Of a DNA stretch of 64,000 nt, positions 33,510-46,900 are shown piece after piece (the stretch's first letter is position 1; each line of letters opens with the position of its first letter). Source of the DNA: Sodiomyces alkalinus F11 (lineage: Eukaryota > Ascomycota > Sordariomycetes > Glomerellales > Plectosphaerellaceae); NCBI RefSeq assembly GCF_003711515.1, contig NW_021167079.1:4139476-4203475 (forward strand). Reading direction: 5' to 3'. The translations under genes were made by a program, and so were the position numbers. The notes beneath the pieces are model-generated. The model did no database searches. It had not been told where the DNA came from and saw only the letters and a program-made list of their open reading frames with translations.

Positions 33510-34877
33510 ATGATGAGCGCCATCATCCTCTACCTTGGCATCCTGGCCTGGCTCCTCAGCCTAGTCCAGGCGGAACGACCACTTCTGCCCCTTTCCACCT
33601 CCAGCCGTTGGATCGTCGACGCCGCAGGCAAACGCGTCAAGCTCCGCTGCATCAACTGGGCGGGCCACATGGAGGTCAACCTGCCCGAAGGCCTGCATAA
33701 GAAGCCCCTCGAGTACGTTGCCGACTGGATCCGCGACGAAGGGTTCAACTGCGTCCGCCTCACTTTCTCCATCGACCATGCCCTGAACCCGGATATCTCG
33801 GCCGAGGAGTCCTTCCGCCGAGGGGCAGCAGCCGCCAGTATCGCCGTCGAGGACTTCATGCCGATATATTCGCAGGCTGTCACCCACAACCCCTTCCTTG
33901 CGAATGCGACGCAGCGCGGCGTCTTTTCTCGCGTGATTGACGCCCTGTGGGAGCGCGACGTCATGACCGTTTTGGATAACCACGTTTCGCGCGCCAGCTG
34001 GGTAGGTGATGGAACCATCCCTCGCGCCTCTTCTCGGGATGAACTGAGTATTGTTGCGTGCGCATGACCCAACTTATCCCTCACCCAATGTCAGTGCTGC
34101 AACCTCATCGACGGCAACGGCTGGTGGAAGGAAGCCCGCTTCTACTCTGCCCTGAACAGCCGCTACTTCGGCACGGACGCTTGGATCGCCGGCCTCGAAT
34201 CCGTCGCCCGGTGGGCCAGCGATCACGAAGGCGTCGTGGCCCTGGGTCTGCGCAACGAGCTCCGCGCCACCTGGTCGCAGATCCCCTTCTCCGCCGCCGA
34301 CTGGCGCGATTTCATCTCCCGGGGAGCCGCCGCCGTCCACGCCGCGAACCCGCGCCTCCTCGTCGTCATGGGCGGTCTGCACTCTGCGACCGACTTGACA
34401 CCCTTGCACGTGGAGCCCTTTGACGATTCGCGGTGGAGAGGGAAAACGGTCTGGGAGGCCCACGAATATCCCTTCACGGTCACGACTCCGGATATCGGCC
34501 GCAACTGCGACATTCAACTCATGCAGTACGGCTTGCTGTATGGCTTCGTCCTCGAGCAGGACCGTCCGTATACGGGCCCTCTGTGGATGTCTGAGTTCGG
34601 CGTCAATATGCAGGGGGGAGAGGAGGCTGGATTGTCGGAGTCGCACTACGCCTATCTGACGTGCTTCGTCAGCTGGCTGGAGAACAACGACGCCGACTGG
34701 GCGCTGTGGGCGGTTCAGGGGTCGTATTATGTCCGGGACGGCCAGATAGATTATGACGAGACGTGGGCTGCTCTGGACCGGGACTGGAACGCATGGCGGA
34801 ACAGGGCTTTTAAAGAATTGCTTGGCAGTATTTTCAACGTGACGCAGGGCCCCGTAGAAAGAAGCTTTTCCGGCTAG
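33510..34877 (+). CDS. Secreted glycoside hydrolase family 5 protein
   Basis: Exons are 33510-34001 and 34095-34877 (424 aa). A signal peptide (about 1-21, ending SLVQA) is followed directly by the (beta/alpha)8 domain. GH5 landmarks are KRVKLRCINWAGHME, EGFNCVRLTFS, TVLDNHVS-ASW at the splice site, GLRNEL with the acid/base Glu (E219), EAHEYPF, and PLWMSEFGVN with the nucleophile Glu (E331). The last block (DADWALWAVQGSYYVRDG) is also conserved in this type. There is no carbohydrate-binding module. GH5 enzymes hydrolyse beta-linked glucans or mannans; which one cannot be told. Two ATGs stand side by side at the start (33510 and 33513); either serves the same signal peptide. Confidence 0.9.
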
Positions 34878-35126
34878 AATTGGCAAGAAGTGTCTGCTTT
34901 GGCGTAGGTGGGAGGGGCGAAACGGAGACGAAGGCGACAAGAGAGACACCCAGCTCCCTGTCGTTGTCCGTACGGAGTATGCAAGGTACCTTATTGATAT
35001 TAGCCAGCATTCAGATTGTACATTCCCCTTTGGTGGCTGCGTGAGCAGTGGTACTCCTCCCCCACTGATTGCCCCTGCCTTACAGCCCCTGCCTTACAGC
35101 CCCAGTCATTCCAGTTCGCATCCTAC

Positions 35127-36403
35127 CTATGTCGATGATATGCCGAAGAATGCATCGTCGAACTGAATCTCATCCTCCACGTTAGAGTTTCCGAAGAACA
35201 TGTCGTCAAAGTTGCTGCCGTCCGCGCCACCTCCCACATCAATGTCAAGGTCCATGGCAGTACTGTCAAGGTTGGACTTATCACCCTCGCCTACGCCTAC
35301 GCCTACGCCCGTACCAGCGGCGGCTGCTCTAGCCGTGCTCTTCGTTAATTCCTGGGGCTTCTGAGCCGCAGAGGCTGCGGCGGCGACCGTTGCATTGTTG
35401 CCAGCATTGTTCCTGCTTGTCGCCGGCTGGCTAGCCGTACCGGTATTCGGAGCGAGAAACTGATCGAGAGAAAGCATGTCGTCCGCAGTGCCGAAGCGCG
35501 GCGTGTCCATGTTGAGATTCTGCGATGTCGATGAATTTGGCGGTTCATTGCTCGAAGGGGCGAGATCGAACGTCATGTCTGTGAAATTGAACTCGGCTCC
35601 GGAGCCCCCGCCGGACCCGTTGGTGGTCCTTGACATTCCTGGCAGATCATCCATGGGTGCCTCTGGGGCAGCGAGAGCGATTTTCGCCCCCGCTGAGCTG
35701 GCCCCCGCGTCACCGATAGGGCCCATAATCGCCTGCGGCGCCGAGGGCGCGGGCTCCTGCTTGATGCCCGCATCTGTTACCCGGGCAGGAGATGGGGTTG
35801 TCCCGACGCCCATGTCGGGGAAGGGAGCCATCGGCGCAGGCGGGGCCGCCTGGGCAGCGCCGGAAGCGTCTCGGTTCTCCTGCTTTAATTGAAGACTCGG
35901 AGTCGGCTGCGAAAAGTTGGTACGCATGGTAACGGAAGACTTGGATCCAGCTTCGGCGGGGGAATGTTCGTCTCTTGGCGACATGCGCTTCGCTCGCAAC
36001 CGGTCAAGATCTCTCTGCAAGGCGGCTTTTGCGTTTACCTAAGGCAGAGATTAACACATGGACAAGGGATACATATACCAACAGCGTGATGACGAGATAG
36101 GAACCAGGGAACAGCTCACGATTTCGCTTTCCAGATCGTCCAACGCCCAGTGGAAGTTTTCAATGGTGTCAGGCACGCGGCTTTTGACCGAGGCCTGGAC
36201 TTGAGCCAGGTTTCGGCGGTCACCTTGCCGGTTAGTGGCTCTCAAGGCCTTCCCTATTTGCACAATCTGGAACGAATTCATGGGTCAGAGCAGGCCAAGA
36301 CGGGTGATGAGCAGCAAATGGTGTGGCAGGCTTGACTCACTACATCGTTAAGCATGAACTGGATTTGGTCCAGGGGGTCAGTAGGCTTGTTGCTGTTTGC
36401 CAT
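35127..36403 (-). CDS. med2: Mediator subunit Med2-like protein
   Basis: Exons are 36403-36341, 36266-36120 and 36038-35127 (373 aa); all introns are phase 0. The N-terminal about 95 residues are helical: LDQIQFMLNDV then IVQIGKALRATN, and VPDTIENFHWALDDLESEI then VNAKAALQRDLDRLRAKR. The block FHWALDDLESEI resembles FHGILDDLE of yeast Med2, and the first helix resembles its FDDILKVG block. The rest is disordered and rich in P, S, A and N, with Gly/Val repeats (GVGVGVGEG), and ends with two copies of an acidic-aromatic FDDxFFG motif. Med2 belongs to the Mediator tail, which receives activators. This is a weak-homology call: length and domain fit, but sequence identity is low. Confidence 0.6.
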
Positions 36404-36790
36404 GGCGGGTACTATGAGCAAAACCAAGTATTATCTAGAGGGTTGTTCTGATATCGGTTTATCTCATGCAAGAGGGACCCGTGCGTGTGGAGAGGATGGA
36501 TGCCGGTGGGGTGTCTCGGCAACGAGCATAGATCCGGAGGAGTGGAAAGGTCAACTGTTCGGCTGGAGAGGTTGGTGAGGTTGGAGAGGCTGGAGAGGCT
36601 GGAGAAGACGGCCAAGAATGCAAACTGTGACCGCACTCTACCGAGTACTGAGTAGGTGATTTCGGGGCCCGGAGAAGACACAGATACTCGAATGTTTCCC
36701 AGAACCCGTGAGATATAGCCGTATAACGGAGTAGAAGATCGATGCCGACAGAGCACGGTGCGGGTTTGAGCGCGGAGAGAACGCGAGGTG

Positions 36791-36793
<3 letters not shown>

Positions 36794-36821
<28 letters not shown>
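36794..36821. repeat. (TG)14 microsatellite
   Basis: About 14 perfect TG dinucleotides in the med2 upstream region. Confidence 0.95.
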
Positions 36822-37140
36822 AACAGACCTCGGGGCCAAGAAGGCGCCTTTTTCCTTAAGACTTTTCAAAGGTGATTAATGCAGATTCTCTGGCAATAAT
36901 ACATGGGAGTATCACGAGGAGTAGAAAATATAAGCGATGAAGGCCATCGCTTTCGGATAGACGCTTTAAAGTTCTGTCTCCCCTGGGGACTGGGACGGGG
37001 ACTGGGGAAGGCGTGAAGCCAAAACAATTGCCAAGGATAATTTGGACCAATGGGCGGCCGATTTGGATGGGCGCCTCCCTTTTGGGTATCCCGCACTGTG
37101 TCCAAAGCACAAAAGATAGAACGTACGCCACCAACCACTC

Positions 37141-37548
37141 TAAGGTACGTAAGGTACCTACCTTATGTAATAACTGCTCCGTAATAAGGTAGCGAACGAA
37201 GGTATGGACAATTGCGAGGTAACTGAACTTGGCCCTACCTAGGTACCTTACCTAGGTACCTTATTACAGAACTACCTATTTATACGAAGATGCGCAGTCT
37301 TCCAACCTACCTGCTTACTACTCCCCATAGTAGACGCCTATTTTACCTTTACCGTTCTTAGTGTTCGTTTAGAGTCGTTTTAGTTTATAGGTAGTTCGGG
37401 CAAATATGCCTACAGTGGGATAGGTGGGAGGGAGGCTGGTGATTCCAACTCCTCAAATTCTCGACCTAGGAACTCTAGGTACCTAGGTACCTTAGCCTTA
37501 TTGTTTTCTACTCCATAAGGTACTCTGCATAAGGTAGGTAGGTACCTT
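37141..37548. repeat. Cluster of AGGTACCT palindromes
   Basis: At least six copies of AGGTACCT (37152, 37241, 37254, 37477, 37485, 37540) plus imperfect copies within 408 bp. Some form longer dyads such as CCTAGGTACCTTACCTAGG. Confidence 0.85.
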
Positions 37549-39183
37549 AGACATTGTCGCATCTCATCTTCACTCGGCCTTGCTATAATACATCGAAGGT
37601 TATATTGTTCGGGAGCGTAAGGCGTGGGTGCCGAGTCCGTTTTCAACGTCTTAATTCTACCTATCTTACTTAGTATATTCTCATTTGTTTTCTTGTTTCG
37701 ATACATAGCCTTTCTTGCTTTCTTTACTAATTAGTACTGTGTTCATTCTCTCTCCCCTTAAGGAGGCTGATCTCTCTCGGTTCACCGTCTAGGAAGTTAA
37801 TCGGTACTCATTCCGGCCAGTTTCATCTAAGGCACCTCACCTCAGGTAAGGTATAGAGTACCGACCTTAATACTTCGAGTACGGAGTACAGTTCCCGTCT
37901 CGACATAAAGTTCTACTTACGGTCAATAATCAGTTGCCTTGAGAAACAGGAGGAAAAGCCATCTGCAGCTCATATCGCCTTTCGTGTCTGCTTTTTCAGG
38001 TTGGCTCATCATATCTATAATCATACGAAGTACGAAGCACGGTGCACGAATGCTTCGTACCGACTTGAAGAAATATTGGCCCACGCTAGCGGCACCTTGG
38101 ATTATCTCGTTCTCGCTCATCTCGACTAGACTGCATTCAGGTAGCGTACTCTTACAAGGCCATTGACGGTGTTAGTAGAAAACGTTCCCAAGTCCCTTTT
38201 TCTTCCATCGTACTCCCCATTCTCGAGTGTTGGATACTTATTCCTCAAACAAGGAAGAGACAGGACGTTGTGGTGGCACTTTCTCCACCAGCCAAGCATT
38301 CTCCACCTTTCTCCGTCCCGTCGTTCTCTCCCCACTTCCAACAAGCACTGCACCCTTTCACCTACCATCTATCTGTACCTACCTTAGACTTTTTCTCGTT
38401 TATCACTGGGGTTCCTTTTTCTTCCTCCCAAGCAACGATCCAACAAGAGGCAACACTGGAGGGCTCAACGTCCAACCATTTGCAGGAGGGCTCCTTTTCG
38501 TCCGTTTTCTTTTTTTCCTCTTCCTCCTCCTCCAACTCGGGTTCTCTGCGTTTCCTTACCTGTATGAGTCTCATCACATCTTTGGCTTTTGTTGTCTTGC
38601 GTCCGTCTCCCGCCTAGTCTACGCAGTGTTCCGTCGTCTTTTTCGGCACACAGCTCACTTCGGACTCGGTACGCTTTTCACGTCCTGCAGCCTGCTGAAA
38701 ATAGCATCAACTAGCCGGCCGATTGACTCGACGATTGTCCGACCGTTTAAACATTCACGTTTCGCGTTTCGAATTCATTACAACGTCCAAACGCTTCACG
38801 AATAACGAACTGCTCCTGGATCGTTCCTCCACTTCGATACGTGTGCGCGCTTCCATCTCTTGAGGGTCGCCCAACCCCACCGATACAACTCGTCCATTCG
38901 AATTTCAACCCACCCCGCCTTGTACCGTTTCTCGCCAGACCGGGCAGCAAATCTCGACAGCTGCAGTACTAGACCTCGGTCATTGCAACGAATAGTCCAT
39001 TTTCCTATTGGGTAGCAGATTTCCCTCTCTTCTTGCCTTCGGTCTGCAACTCAGAATAGAGAGATTTACACCGCCACTGTATCGCCTACTGTCGACTACT
39101 CCCTTGTCTCGCCCTCCAAGTTCGAATCAACTTTGTTCGCATTTTTGTTTTCTCTTTTTCTCCCCGAGCAAAAATTACTACCA

Positions 39184-40960
39184 ATGGCCGACACTTCCGC
39201 GAACGCAGCTCAGCTGCCACCTCCTCAGCCCAATCAAGGAGCTCCCGGCTACGAGAACGGCCAGAAGCCCCCTCCGCCCCTCCACATCCCGCAGAACACC
39301 AAGCCAATCCCAACTGCTATCACGTCGCCAATGTCTGGTGTAGAGAATGTTATGTCTCCCGGCGGCAGCGTAACCGGGTTCGGTCGTCGATCCGCGCCTG
39401 AGCCGAACAAGCGAGCCCTGTATGTCGGTGGCCTAGACCAGCGCGTTACCGAGGATGTTTTGCGCCAGATCTTCGAAACCACGGGCCATGTCCAGAACGT
39501 TAAGATCATCCCTGACAAGAACGTGAGTGATAACCTGTGCGAGGGCGAGCGAATGCGTGAGCAGGGTGACGGCAACGTGCGAGAAGCACTACAGCTGCCC
39601 ACCTGCGACCATTTACACCCCCGTCCATTCGAGACCACGATGCTGACCCATGCGTATAGCAAAGGGGATACAACTATGGGTTTGTCGAGTACGATGATCC
39701 GGGCGCAGCTGAGAGAGCCATGCAGACCCTCAATGGGAGACGCGTTCACCAGTCGGTATGTATCTTCAAAGGGGCTCTCGCCTCCTCTCGTTCCTCGGTT
39801 GTCTCCATGCACTCGGACTAACATTCGTCCCCCAGGAAATTCGCGTCAACTGGGCCTATCAGTCGAATACAACGAGCAAGGAGGATACTTCGAACCACTT
39901 CCATATTTTCGTTGGCGATCTCTCGAACGAGGTGAACGACGATCTTCTGCACCAGGCCTTCTCCGCGTTTGGAACCGTCTCCGAGGCTCGCGTCATGTGG
40001 GATATGAAAACTGGCCGATCCCGGGGCTACGGATTCGTCGCATTCCGTGATCGGCCTGATGCCGAGAAGGCATTGAGCTCTATGGACGGAGAGTGGCTCG
40101 GCTCGCGGGCTATTCGCTGCAACTGGGCCAACCAGAAGGGCCAGCCCTCCATTGCCCAACAGCATGCCATGCAGGCCATGGGAATGACCCCAACTACGCC
40201 CTTCGGACATCATCAATTCCCCGCCAACGGTATGGGCAGCTATGAGGTGGTCCTAGCTCAGACCCCGAGCTGGCAGACAACTTGCTATGTTGGCAATCTT
40301 ACTCCCTACACCAGCCCGCCTGATGTTGTGCCGCTGTTTCAAAACTTTGGCTACGTTGTCGAATCTCGTTTCCAGGCGGACCGAGGCTTTGCGTTTATCA
40401 AGATGGAAAGTCACGAGGCCGCTGCCATGGCCATCTGCCAAATGAACGGCTATAACGTCAATGGCCGTCCCTTGAAGTGCAGTGTAAGTCGTCCCGTCCC
40501 TTCGACCTCTCCCCCGAAACCAGAGCTCAGGCCTGACCGTCAAATAGTGGGGAAAGGACAAGACCCCGAACTCGGCCACCTTCGATCCCTCGCAGCAGGG
40601 CTACAGCCCCCAAAGTGCGTCAGCTCAGACCTATCCAGGTACACCCACTACGTACTTCCCGCAGTACGGCAGTACGTGAATTTTCTTTGTTCTCAGTTGC
40701 TGCGACTTGTTGCTCACCACCCCATTATCGCAGGCCAATATAGCGGACAACCTGGGAACTACGGGGGCCCGGCTGCCCAATCCCCTGCTGGCTACGGTCC
40801 TCAGTCGATGGGCTACGGTGGTCCCCAAAGTGCTGGAGGCTATGGTCGCGGTCAACAGCCGCCCGGTAACCAGTGGTCTCAGGGACCTCAGGGGCCCCAG
40901 GGAGCCCAGGGAAACCAGGGCCAATCCTATAATAACGGTTATAGCGGCTACCAGGGGTGA
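39184..40960 (+). CDS. pub1: Pub1/TIA-1 family three-RRM mRNA-binding protein
   Basis: Exons are 39184-39522, 39660-39755, 39836-40483, 40548-40671 and 40734-40960 (477 aa). Three RRMs are visible. RRM1 is RALYVGGLDQRVTED, continued across two introns as NYGFVEYDDPGAAERAMQTL. RRM2 is HFHIFVGDLSNEVNDDLL with GYGFVAFRDRPDAEKAL. RRM3 is TTCYVGNLTPYTSPPDV with GFAFIKMESHEAAAMAI. The N-terminus is P/Q-rich. The tail is Q/G/Y-rich and prion-like (PQSMGYGGPQSAGGYG). The yeast orthologue binds U-rich RNA in nucleus, cytoplasm and stress granules and stabilises mRNA. The exon 4 donor GTACGT (after 40671) is chosen because only it keeps the frame into SQYSGQPGNYGGP. The start MADTSANA is preferred to an upstream in-frame ATG in the leader. 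Confidence 0.95.
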
Positions 40961-43928
40961 TGAGCCATCACTTCTGACAGCAACAGACAGAAGAACAACT
41001 TTCACCTTAATTCATGGTTAAGTATGGTTGCACAAACACGCGCGCACAATCCAGGGGAAGAAGCAGAGATTGAAGAGATCTGGAGAATGTGAACCATATT
41101 CGATGGTATCAAGCACATGGGAAGGGGTATCTCTATTCTTCCTTGACTGGCTCAATGTTGATGCCACCTTCCCAAAAAAAAAAAAAGTTCGTTTCCTTTT
41201 TTTTTCTTTACTTTTTTCGTAATGAGGGTGGGTAGTCTGGGTCAAAACAGAGGCAACGCTGGAACACCAGTCACAGGTATGATCTACGTGCATTGTTCAG
41301 GACGCTGTCACTTTTCTTGCTGTCGCTTTCTGCTGTCCATCTCGTGGTTATTGGTTGTATTGCCTTAGTCACTGTACCTCTCATCTCTGTTCCAAGCTCA
41401 TCTCTTTCTCTCTCTTTCCTCCCTGGTGATTTCCATGAAGCCTGTTGTTTTCGTCTTTCATTGCCTACCGCAAGATTTTCTAACCCTATCTCTTTGCATG
41501 ACTTCGACGGCCTGCCTATTTGCTTCATTCTTGGTGTCAAGCTTTGATTGTTTTCTCTACATACCTTGTCTCATGGGTATTGTGGGCGTCCCTGCAGCGG
41601 CTCTACAGGGTAGAGCTGGTGCGAACATGAGGAAAGCGTTCTCTTGTTCCCCCACTTTGGCTTCTACCTCATATCTCTTCTTCAATCTCCCATGCTTTAT
41701 CCTGTCTCCTGAACTCTTGGAGCACTCGCTCTCTTCCCTTGTTTCGCGCAACTTGGAAATTTCTCGGTCTCAATATGAGTTCATAGTGTCCGAGGGATAA
41801 GCGTATGGATATGTTGTTACAGTTGAAGCTGTATTTAGCCAGCGTTGCCTGATACAATATTCCTAGCATCTTACCCTAAGGTAGCTTATGTTGGGACCCG
41901 TGAAGTCTTGTCATCCATAGTCGATAAACTCGGCGCAGTTTCAACCTGCTATCTTGCTCTGGGGTTTTGACAAGTCAAGATACGTCACAAAGGTAAAGAG
42001 CTGACTGGGCGATTGGATCGACCCATGTCGCCATATCGAAGACGGATAAACCCACTTCTTACTCGTTGTTTCAACGCGTTCCCCCAGAGTGGCGAGGCAA
42101 CCGGTGAGACGAGAATGTCATACTTTTTCATCTTATCTATATTGGCGTACCTATTGTGTGGGTAATCAGAGTGGCTGTTTGAACGAAGTGGATGTTAGAC
42201 CCTGGATGTGGCGGAGGGCGTCCTGGGTCGCACCAAAGGATGGCCGCGATGACGACAACCAGGACTCGAGCATGGAAATTACCTAGGCAGCCTCCAGGGT
42301 TCTACGGAGTACAGAGTTTTTTCTTCCTGATCTCTGGGCAACTGTCTGGTCTTTATCTGTTCAACGCTCTGTTTAGCGTTGGTCGATCGGTAACGATCAG
42401 AGAAATCAGTCTTTGAGCACGAAGTGGAACCATGACTGAATCAGGGCTTGTAGCTTCCCCCCACGGAGAGGAACTGCGAAGATTCACTGTGGATGAACAC
42501 CAAGAAGGGCCGCCTGTACGGATAATAATTCCACAGAGCAGGCTGATTCAACGAGTTCCTGAGTGCAACAGTGCGTGCTGGTGCGCCATGTACGGAGTAG
42601 TACTCGTATTAGGTGGGGGTTTGGAGTATCTGGTGCGGATGTCGTGTGATTATGCCCAAGTGCCTCTTTGGGTGGAATTCTTTTTCTACCCTCTCCTGCG
42701 CTTTAAGATACCTTAATTCAGTAGCCATATTTCTAATCCGTATATTCATACAAAACAATGGTTGTTTTCTTACACACAATCATGGTATCCTATTAACCGC
42801 AACCAGATGTCCAGACGCGGACCTGTCGACCAGGGAGCTTGGCGCCTGCTTAGAGTTGAGACGGGTTGGGTATCCGTGCTAGTACCATTCCGGACATACC
42901 TACCGCGTAGCGCTCTTCCCATGACTTTATGACTTTTAATACCCAGCCTGTCAATTTGAAGTGAATGACCGAGAAACACATTCAGAGCAGCTTCTTGTCC
43001 TTCCATACGGTGCCATATCTGAAGTAGAACGACGTTGATTTGGAGCTATTATTCTTATTAGTACCTACCATTGACACCTCACGGTGTTGAGAGGCGACCC
43101 TTTTTATTTTTATTTTTAAGCCTCAACATCCGACTACCAGGCCCAGGAAACCTGCAGGTTCACAAGTGCAAGTTCACAAGCCTTGACCAATCCCCGTGGT
43201 GACCTGCACTTGCTCGAGGTCCAGGATTTGCCAACCTCCCACATCGGCCCGTACACAGAAGTATTGTTCTTGAAGACGAGGCTCGCCCGCTTTATCGGAA
43301 GGCGTCCAAAGTCGTGGTCCCAGGCAACAAGTGCAGCAGTGAGTAGCCGAGTTACATAATTAGGTCTGCCGGTCTACAACCCCTCATTCCGCCGTGCCCT
43401 GTGCGGTGACTGACTGCGTGACTTTGTTGACTGGCTGACTGACGTGGTGGCTACCTGTAACAACAAGGTCAACAAACCTGATCAAGGTGCCGAGCCATCC
43501 AGCCCAATCCAGCCAATCCGACCAATCCGGCCAAGACAGCCCGCCTGCGGCTGGGGGGAACAGTACGTACACTTAATTACTTGGGGGTCGTCCGACGGCA
43601 GCGATCTCCCTCCAGGTCCCTAACACCAGGTAGGTAGTATTACCTTACGTACGTAACTTCGTACTCTCCAACTCTCTAAAACACCGACATTGACATCCCG
43701 CCTCGGGCGCTTGTGAAGCGAATTTCCTGGTGCCGACGATCCTCTTGTCATCCTTTAACCCACCTCCCCCTTCTTTTCTCCCAACCATCGCCCAAAACCA
43801 ACCCTCTTGCAAACTTTCATTCGTTTCAATCACTCGATCTGTACGAAAACCACCTTTCACCCTACTCGCCCACTACCGGATCCTGATCCGGCTGCGGACG
43901 ATTTGTCCGCAACGACAGTCTGCCTGTC
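40961..43928. other. Intergenic region, pub1 3' to yak1 5'
   Basis: About 3 kb. A 13-A run followed shortly by T-runs is at 41175-41215. GTACGGAGTA-type motifs lie at 42303 and 42590. The last 300 bp are CT-rich yak1 leader. Small open frames here (for example 41426-41800) lack any recognisable domain and I do not call them. Confidence 0.5.
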
Positions 43929-46900
43929 ATGGATCCTCAGTGGCAGCAAGGCTACGCTGACTCGGGCGGGTCATCGCGACGATATAATGGCGCTCCTCAA
44001 ATGCCGCGCGATTACAACAACGGCCAGCTCCCCCCAAACCCCCAACACCAGCAGCACCCGCAACAACACTCATCATCGCATCAGCAGCAGCAGCAACAAC
44101 AACAAAACCCGCTGCCCGGCCAAGCCCCCGCTGGTTTCAAATACGAGCAGTACCACCACAATCACCAGTCGAGCCCGGTTGCCGCTGCTGCCGGTCCCAG
44201 TTCCCCCATGTCGTCTACAGCGTCATCGGCCGCGCCCGGCCCGCCCCAGGTACGCGATGGCAATGGCGACATCGCCATGCATGATGCCCAGGACCCGTAC
44301 GCAACCATAAAGTATCCCTTGAGACCCCATCACCAGTCTCATGTCTCCAGCGGTCGCATCCCGACCCTCCACTCTCCACAGGAACCCTCCACTGCCGCCC
44401 AGCGATATTCTCCCATGGAGGCACTATCGCCCACGTCGCCCTACGCGCCCAAGCCCGCTCCCCACGGTCAATTCGCCGCCCTCCCACGACAGTCGCCAAC
44501 AAGGCAGGCCGACTACAGCCCCCAGAACTCGTACTTTGCGGGCGGAAAGCTACCGCAGCAATCGGCATCTATGAGCCCTTACGGCGGCGGCTCCCCCAAC
44601 GACGGCCACCCCTCCAGCGGGATTCCATTGCTCGATAGTGCCTATAACAACGACTCCAAGTCCCCGCGCCGACCTGTCGCTCATGCTCTACCGCCCGGCA
44701 AGGGTCCTGTGCCCGCATTCAAGCCCTGTCGCAACCCGAATGAACTTCTCCCTAAAGTCAATGCCCAACCGGCTTTCCGGCGAGCTAACCCGGAAGGTGG
44801 TTTCATCAGCGTAAGCAAGGCTCTACCATTTCCGTCTCGTTTTCGTTCTGTTTTCCTTTTTTTTTTTTTTTTTGTCTCGCACATCCGGATTCTCCTTTTT
44901 TTCTTCTTTTCTTTTTCTTTTGTTAACCCTCTCTCAAATCGCCTGTTCCGCGGACATTACCTTGCGCACCGTGCCCTACTGCTGAGCACATCGCTGACTA
45001 TCGTGTGCAGCCACTCCAAGCGCTTACTGCTCACCTGCCCGCCACGTACCGGATATGCAACCCGAATTTCAAGTACGAGTCGTCGCGCAATCCCCGACGC
45101 GTCCTCACGAAGCCGAGCAAAGGTGTGAAGAATGATGGCTACGATAACGAGGATAGTGACTATATTCTCTACGTGAACGATATCCTGGGATCAGAGGAGG
45201 CCGGTCATAAGTACGCTGCCGATTTGGCTTGGTCAACGTCTGGAAACGCGCATGCTAATATGGGGCCCCTAGGAATCGATATCTCATTCTCGATGTGCTG
45301 GGCCAGGGAACCTTCGGGCAAGTTGTCAAATGCCAGAATTTGAAGACGCAGGAGGTGGTAGCCGTGAAGGTCATCAAAAACCGCACTGCCTACTTTAACC
45401 AGAGCATGATGGAGGTCTCTGTCCTGGACTTGGTATGTCTGTCCTGTGCTCGGCCTTTCTTTTCCCCCTTTTAGAGATCACAGTTTCTGGCGTGCACGCA
45501 ATGGGCTAACGTCTTCACTCCTTTTCCAACATTTCTGCAGCTCAACACCAAACTTGACAAGAATGACGACCACCATCTTCTCCGCCTAAAGGATACCTTC
45601 ATCCACCGGCAGCATTTGTGCTTGGTTTTCGAGCTCCTGAGCGTCAACCTTTACGAGCTAATCAAACAGAACCAGTTTAGGGGCTTGAGCACCACGCTCG
45701 TTCGCGTCTTTGCGCAGCAGCTCCTCAACGGCCTCGCCCTTCTCAACAAGGCACGGTTGATCCACTGCGACTTGAAGCCCGAAAACATCCTGCTCAAGAA
45801 CCTGGAGAGCCCCATCATCAAAATTATCGACTTTGGCTCTGCCTGCGACGAGCGACAGACCGTCTACACCTACATTCAGTCGCGTTTCTATCGCTCCCCC
45901 GAAGTTCTACTCGGCCTCCCCTACTCATCTGCCATTGACATGTGGTCCTTAGGGTGCATTGTCGTTGAGCTCTTCCTCGGTCTTCCTTTGTTCCCCGGCT
46001 CTTCCGAATATAATCAAGTGTCGAGAATAGTCGAAATGCTGGGGAACCCTCCGAATTGGATGATTGAAATGGGCAAGCAGGGCAACGAATTCTTCGAGAA
46101 GCGGCAAGACGAGTTTGGCCGGCGGACCTACCACCTGAAGTCCATGGAGCAGTATTCGCGGGAGCATAACACCAAGGAGCAACCAAGCAAGAAATATTTC
46201 CAGGCCAACACGCTCCCCGAGATAATCAAGACGTATCCCATGCCGAGGAAGAACATGAAGCAACACGAGATTGACAGAGGTGTGTACTTGCTCTACTCAG
46301 TCCCTCACCCTGGCTCTGTTATTGTGGACGAAGCTAACGGCCTTAGAAATGAACAATCGCATTGCGTTCATCGACTTCGTCAGGGGGCTGTTGAATATCA
46401 ATCCACTTGAGCGATGGTCACCGCAGCAGGCTAAACTGCATCCGTTCATTACACAGCAAAAGTTCACCGGCCCATTCGTGCCACCCATGAACCTGAAGTC
46501 GAGTTCTCTGAACAGGTCACTAGCTCCTGGTACGCAGCAGCAACAGCAGGCGGAAGCGTTGAGTAAGCAGCGAGCTCAAGCAGCCCAGGCCCAGGCCCAG
46601 GCCCAGGCCCAGGCCCAGGCCAACTCTGCAGCCCAGAATGCGTACGCCTCCATGTCTCCCCAGTACCATCCCCAGAGCGGCCATCCTCCACAAGGAGGCC
46701 CCGTGTACGGCAGCAACGTCATGTACTCGCCGAACAGCGGCCACGCAGCACAGCCACCACCATACGGCGGACAACAACCGGGCAACTATGGCCAAATGGT
46801 CATGCCACAACCGCCACCTCCTCAGCAGCTGACATCAGCACCTTATGGCAACGTGCCTCAAGGTGGGCTGTATCCTCAGAATAGCATGCGAGCTGGACGC

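Larger units (their letters stand above)
36404..39183. other. Large divergent spacer (med2 / pub1) with dense palindromes and pyrimidine-rich leader
   Basis: 2.8 kb without a supported gene. From left to right it holds a purine-rich GGAGAGGCT repeat (36565-36606), a TG microsatellite (36794), a dense cluster of AGGTACCT palindromes (37141-37548), and from about 38160 a long pyrimidine-rich stretch that is probably the pub1 5' leader. A 192-codon frame at 38227-38805 is a by-product of this CT-richness. Confidence 0.6.

Noticed and set aside
38227..38805. 192-codon open frame upstream of pub1
   Set aside because: Its composition (F, L, S, P) is what a pyrimidine-rich leader gives in any frame. 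No domain or conserved motif is seen.
41426..41800. 124-codon open frame after pub1
   Set aside because: No family signature; a T-rich 3' region explains its hydrophobic look.
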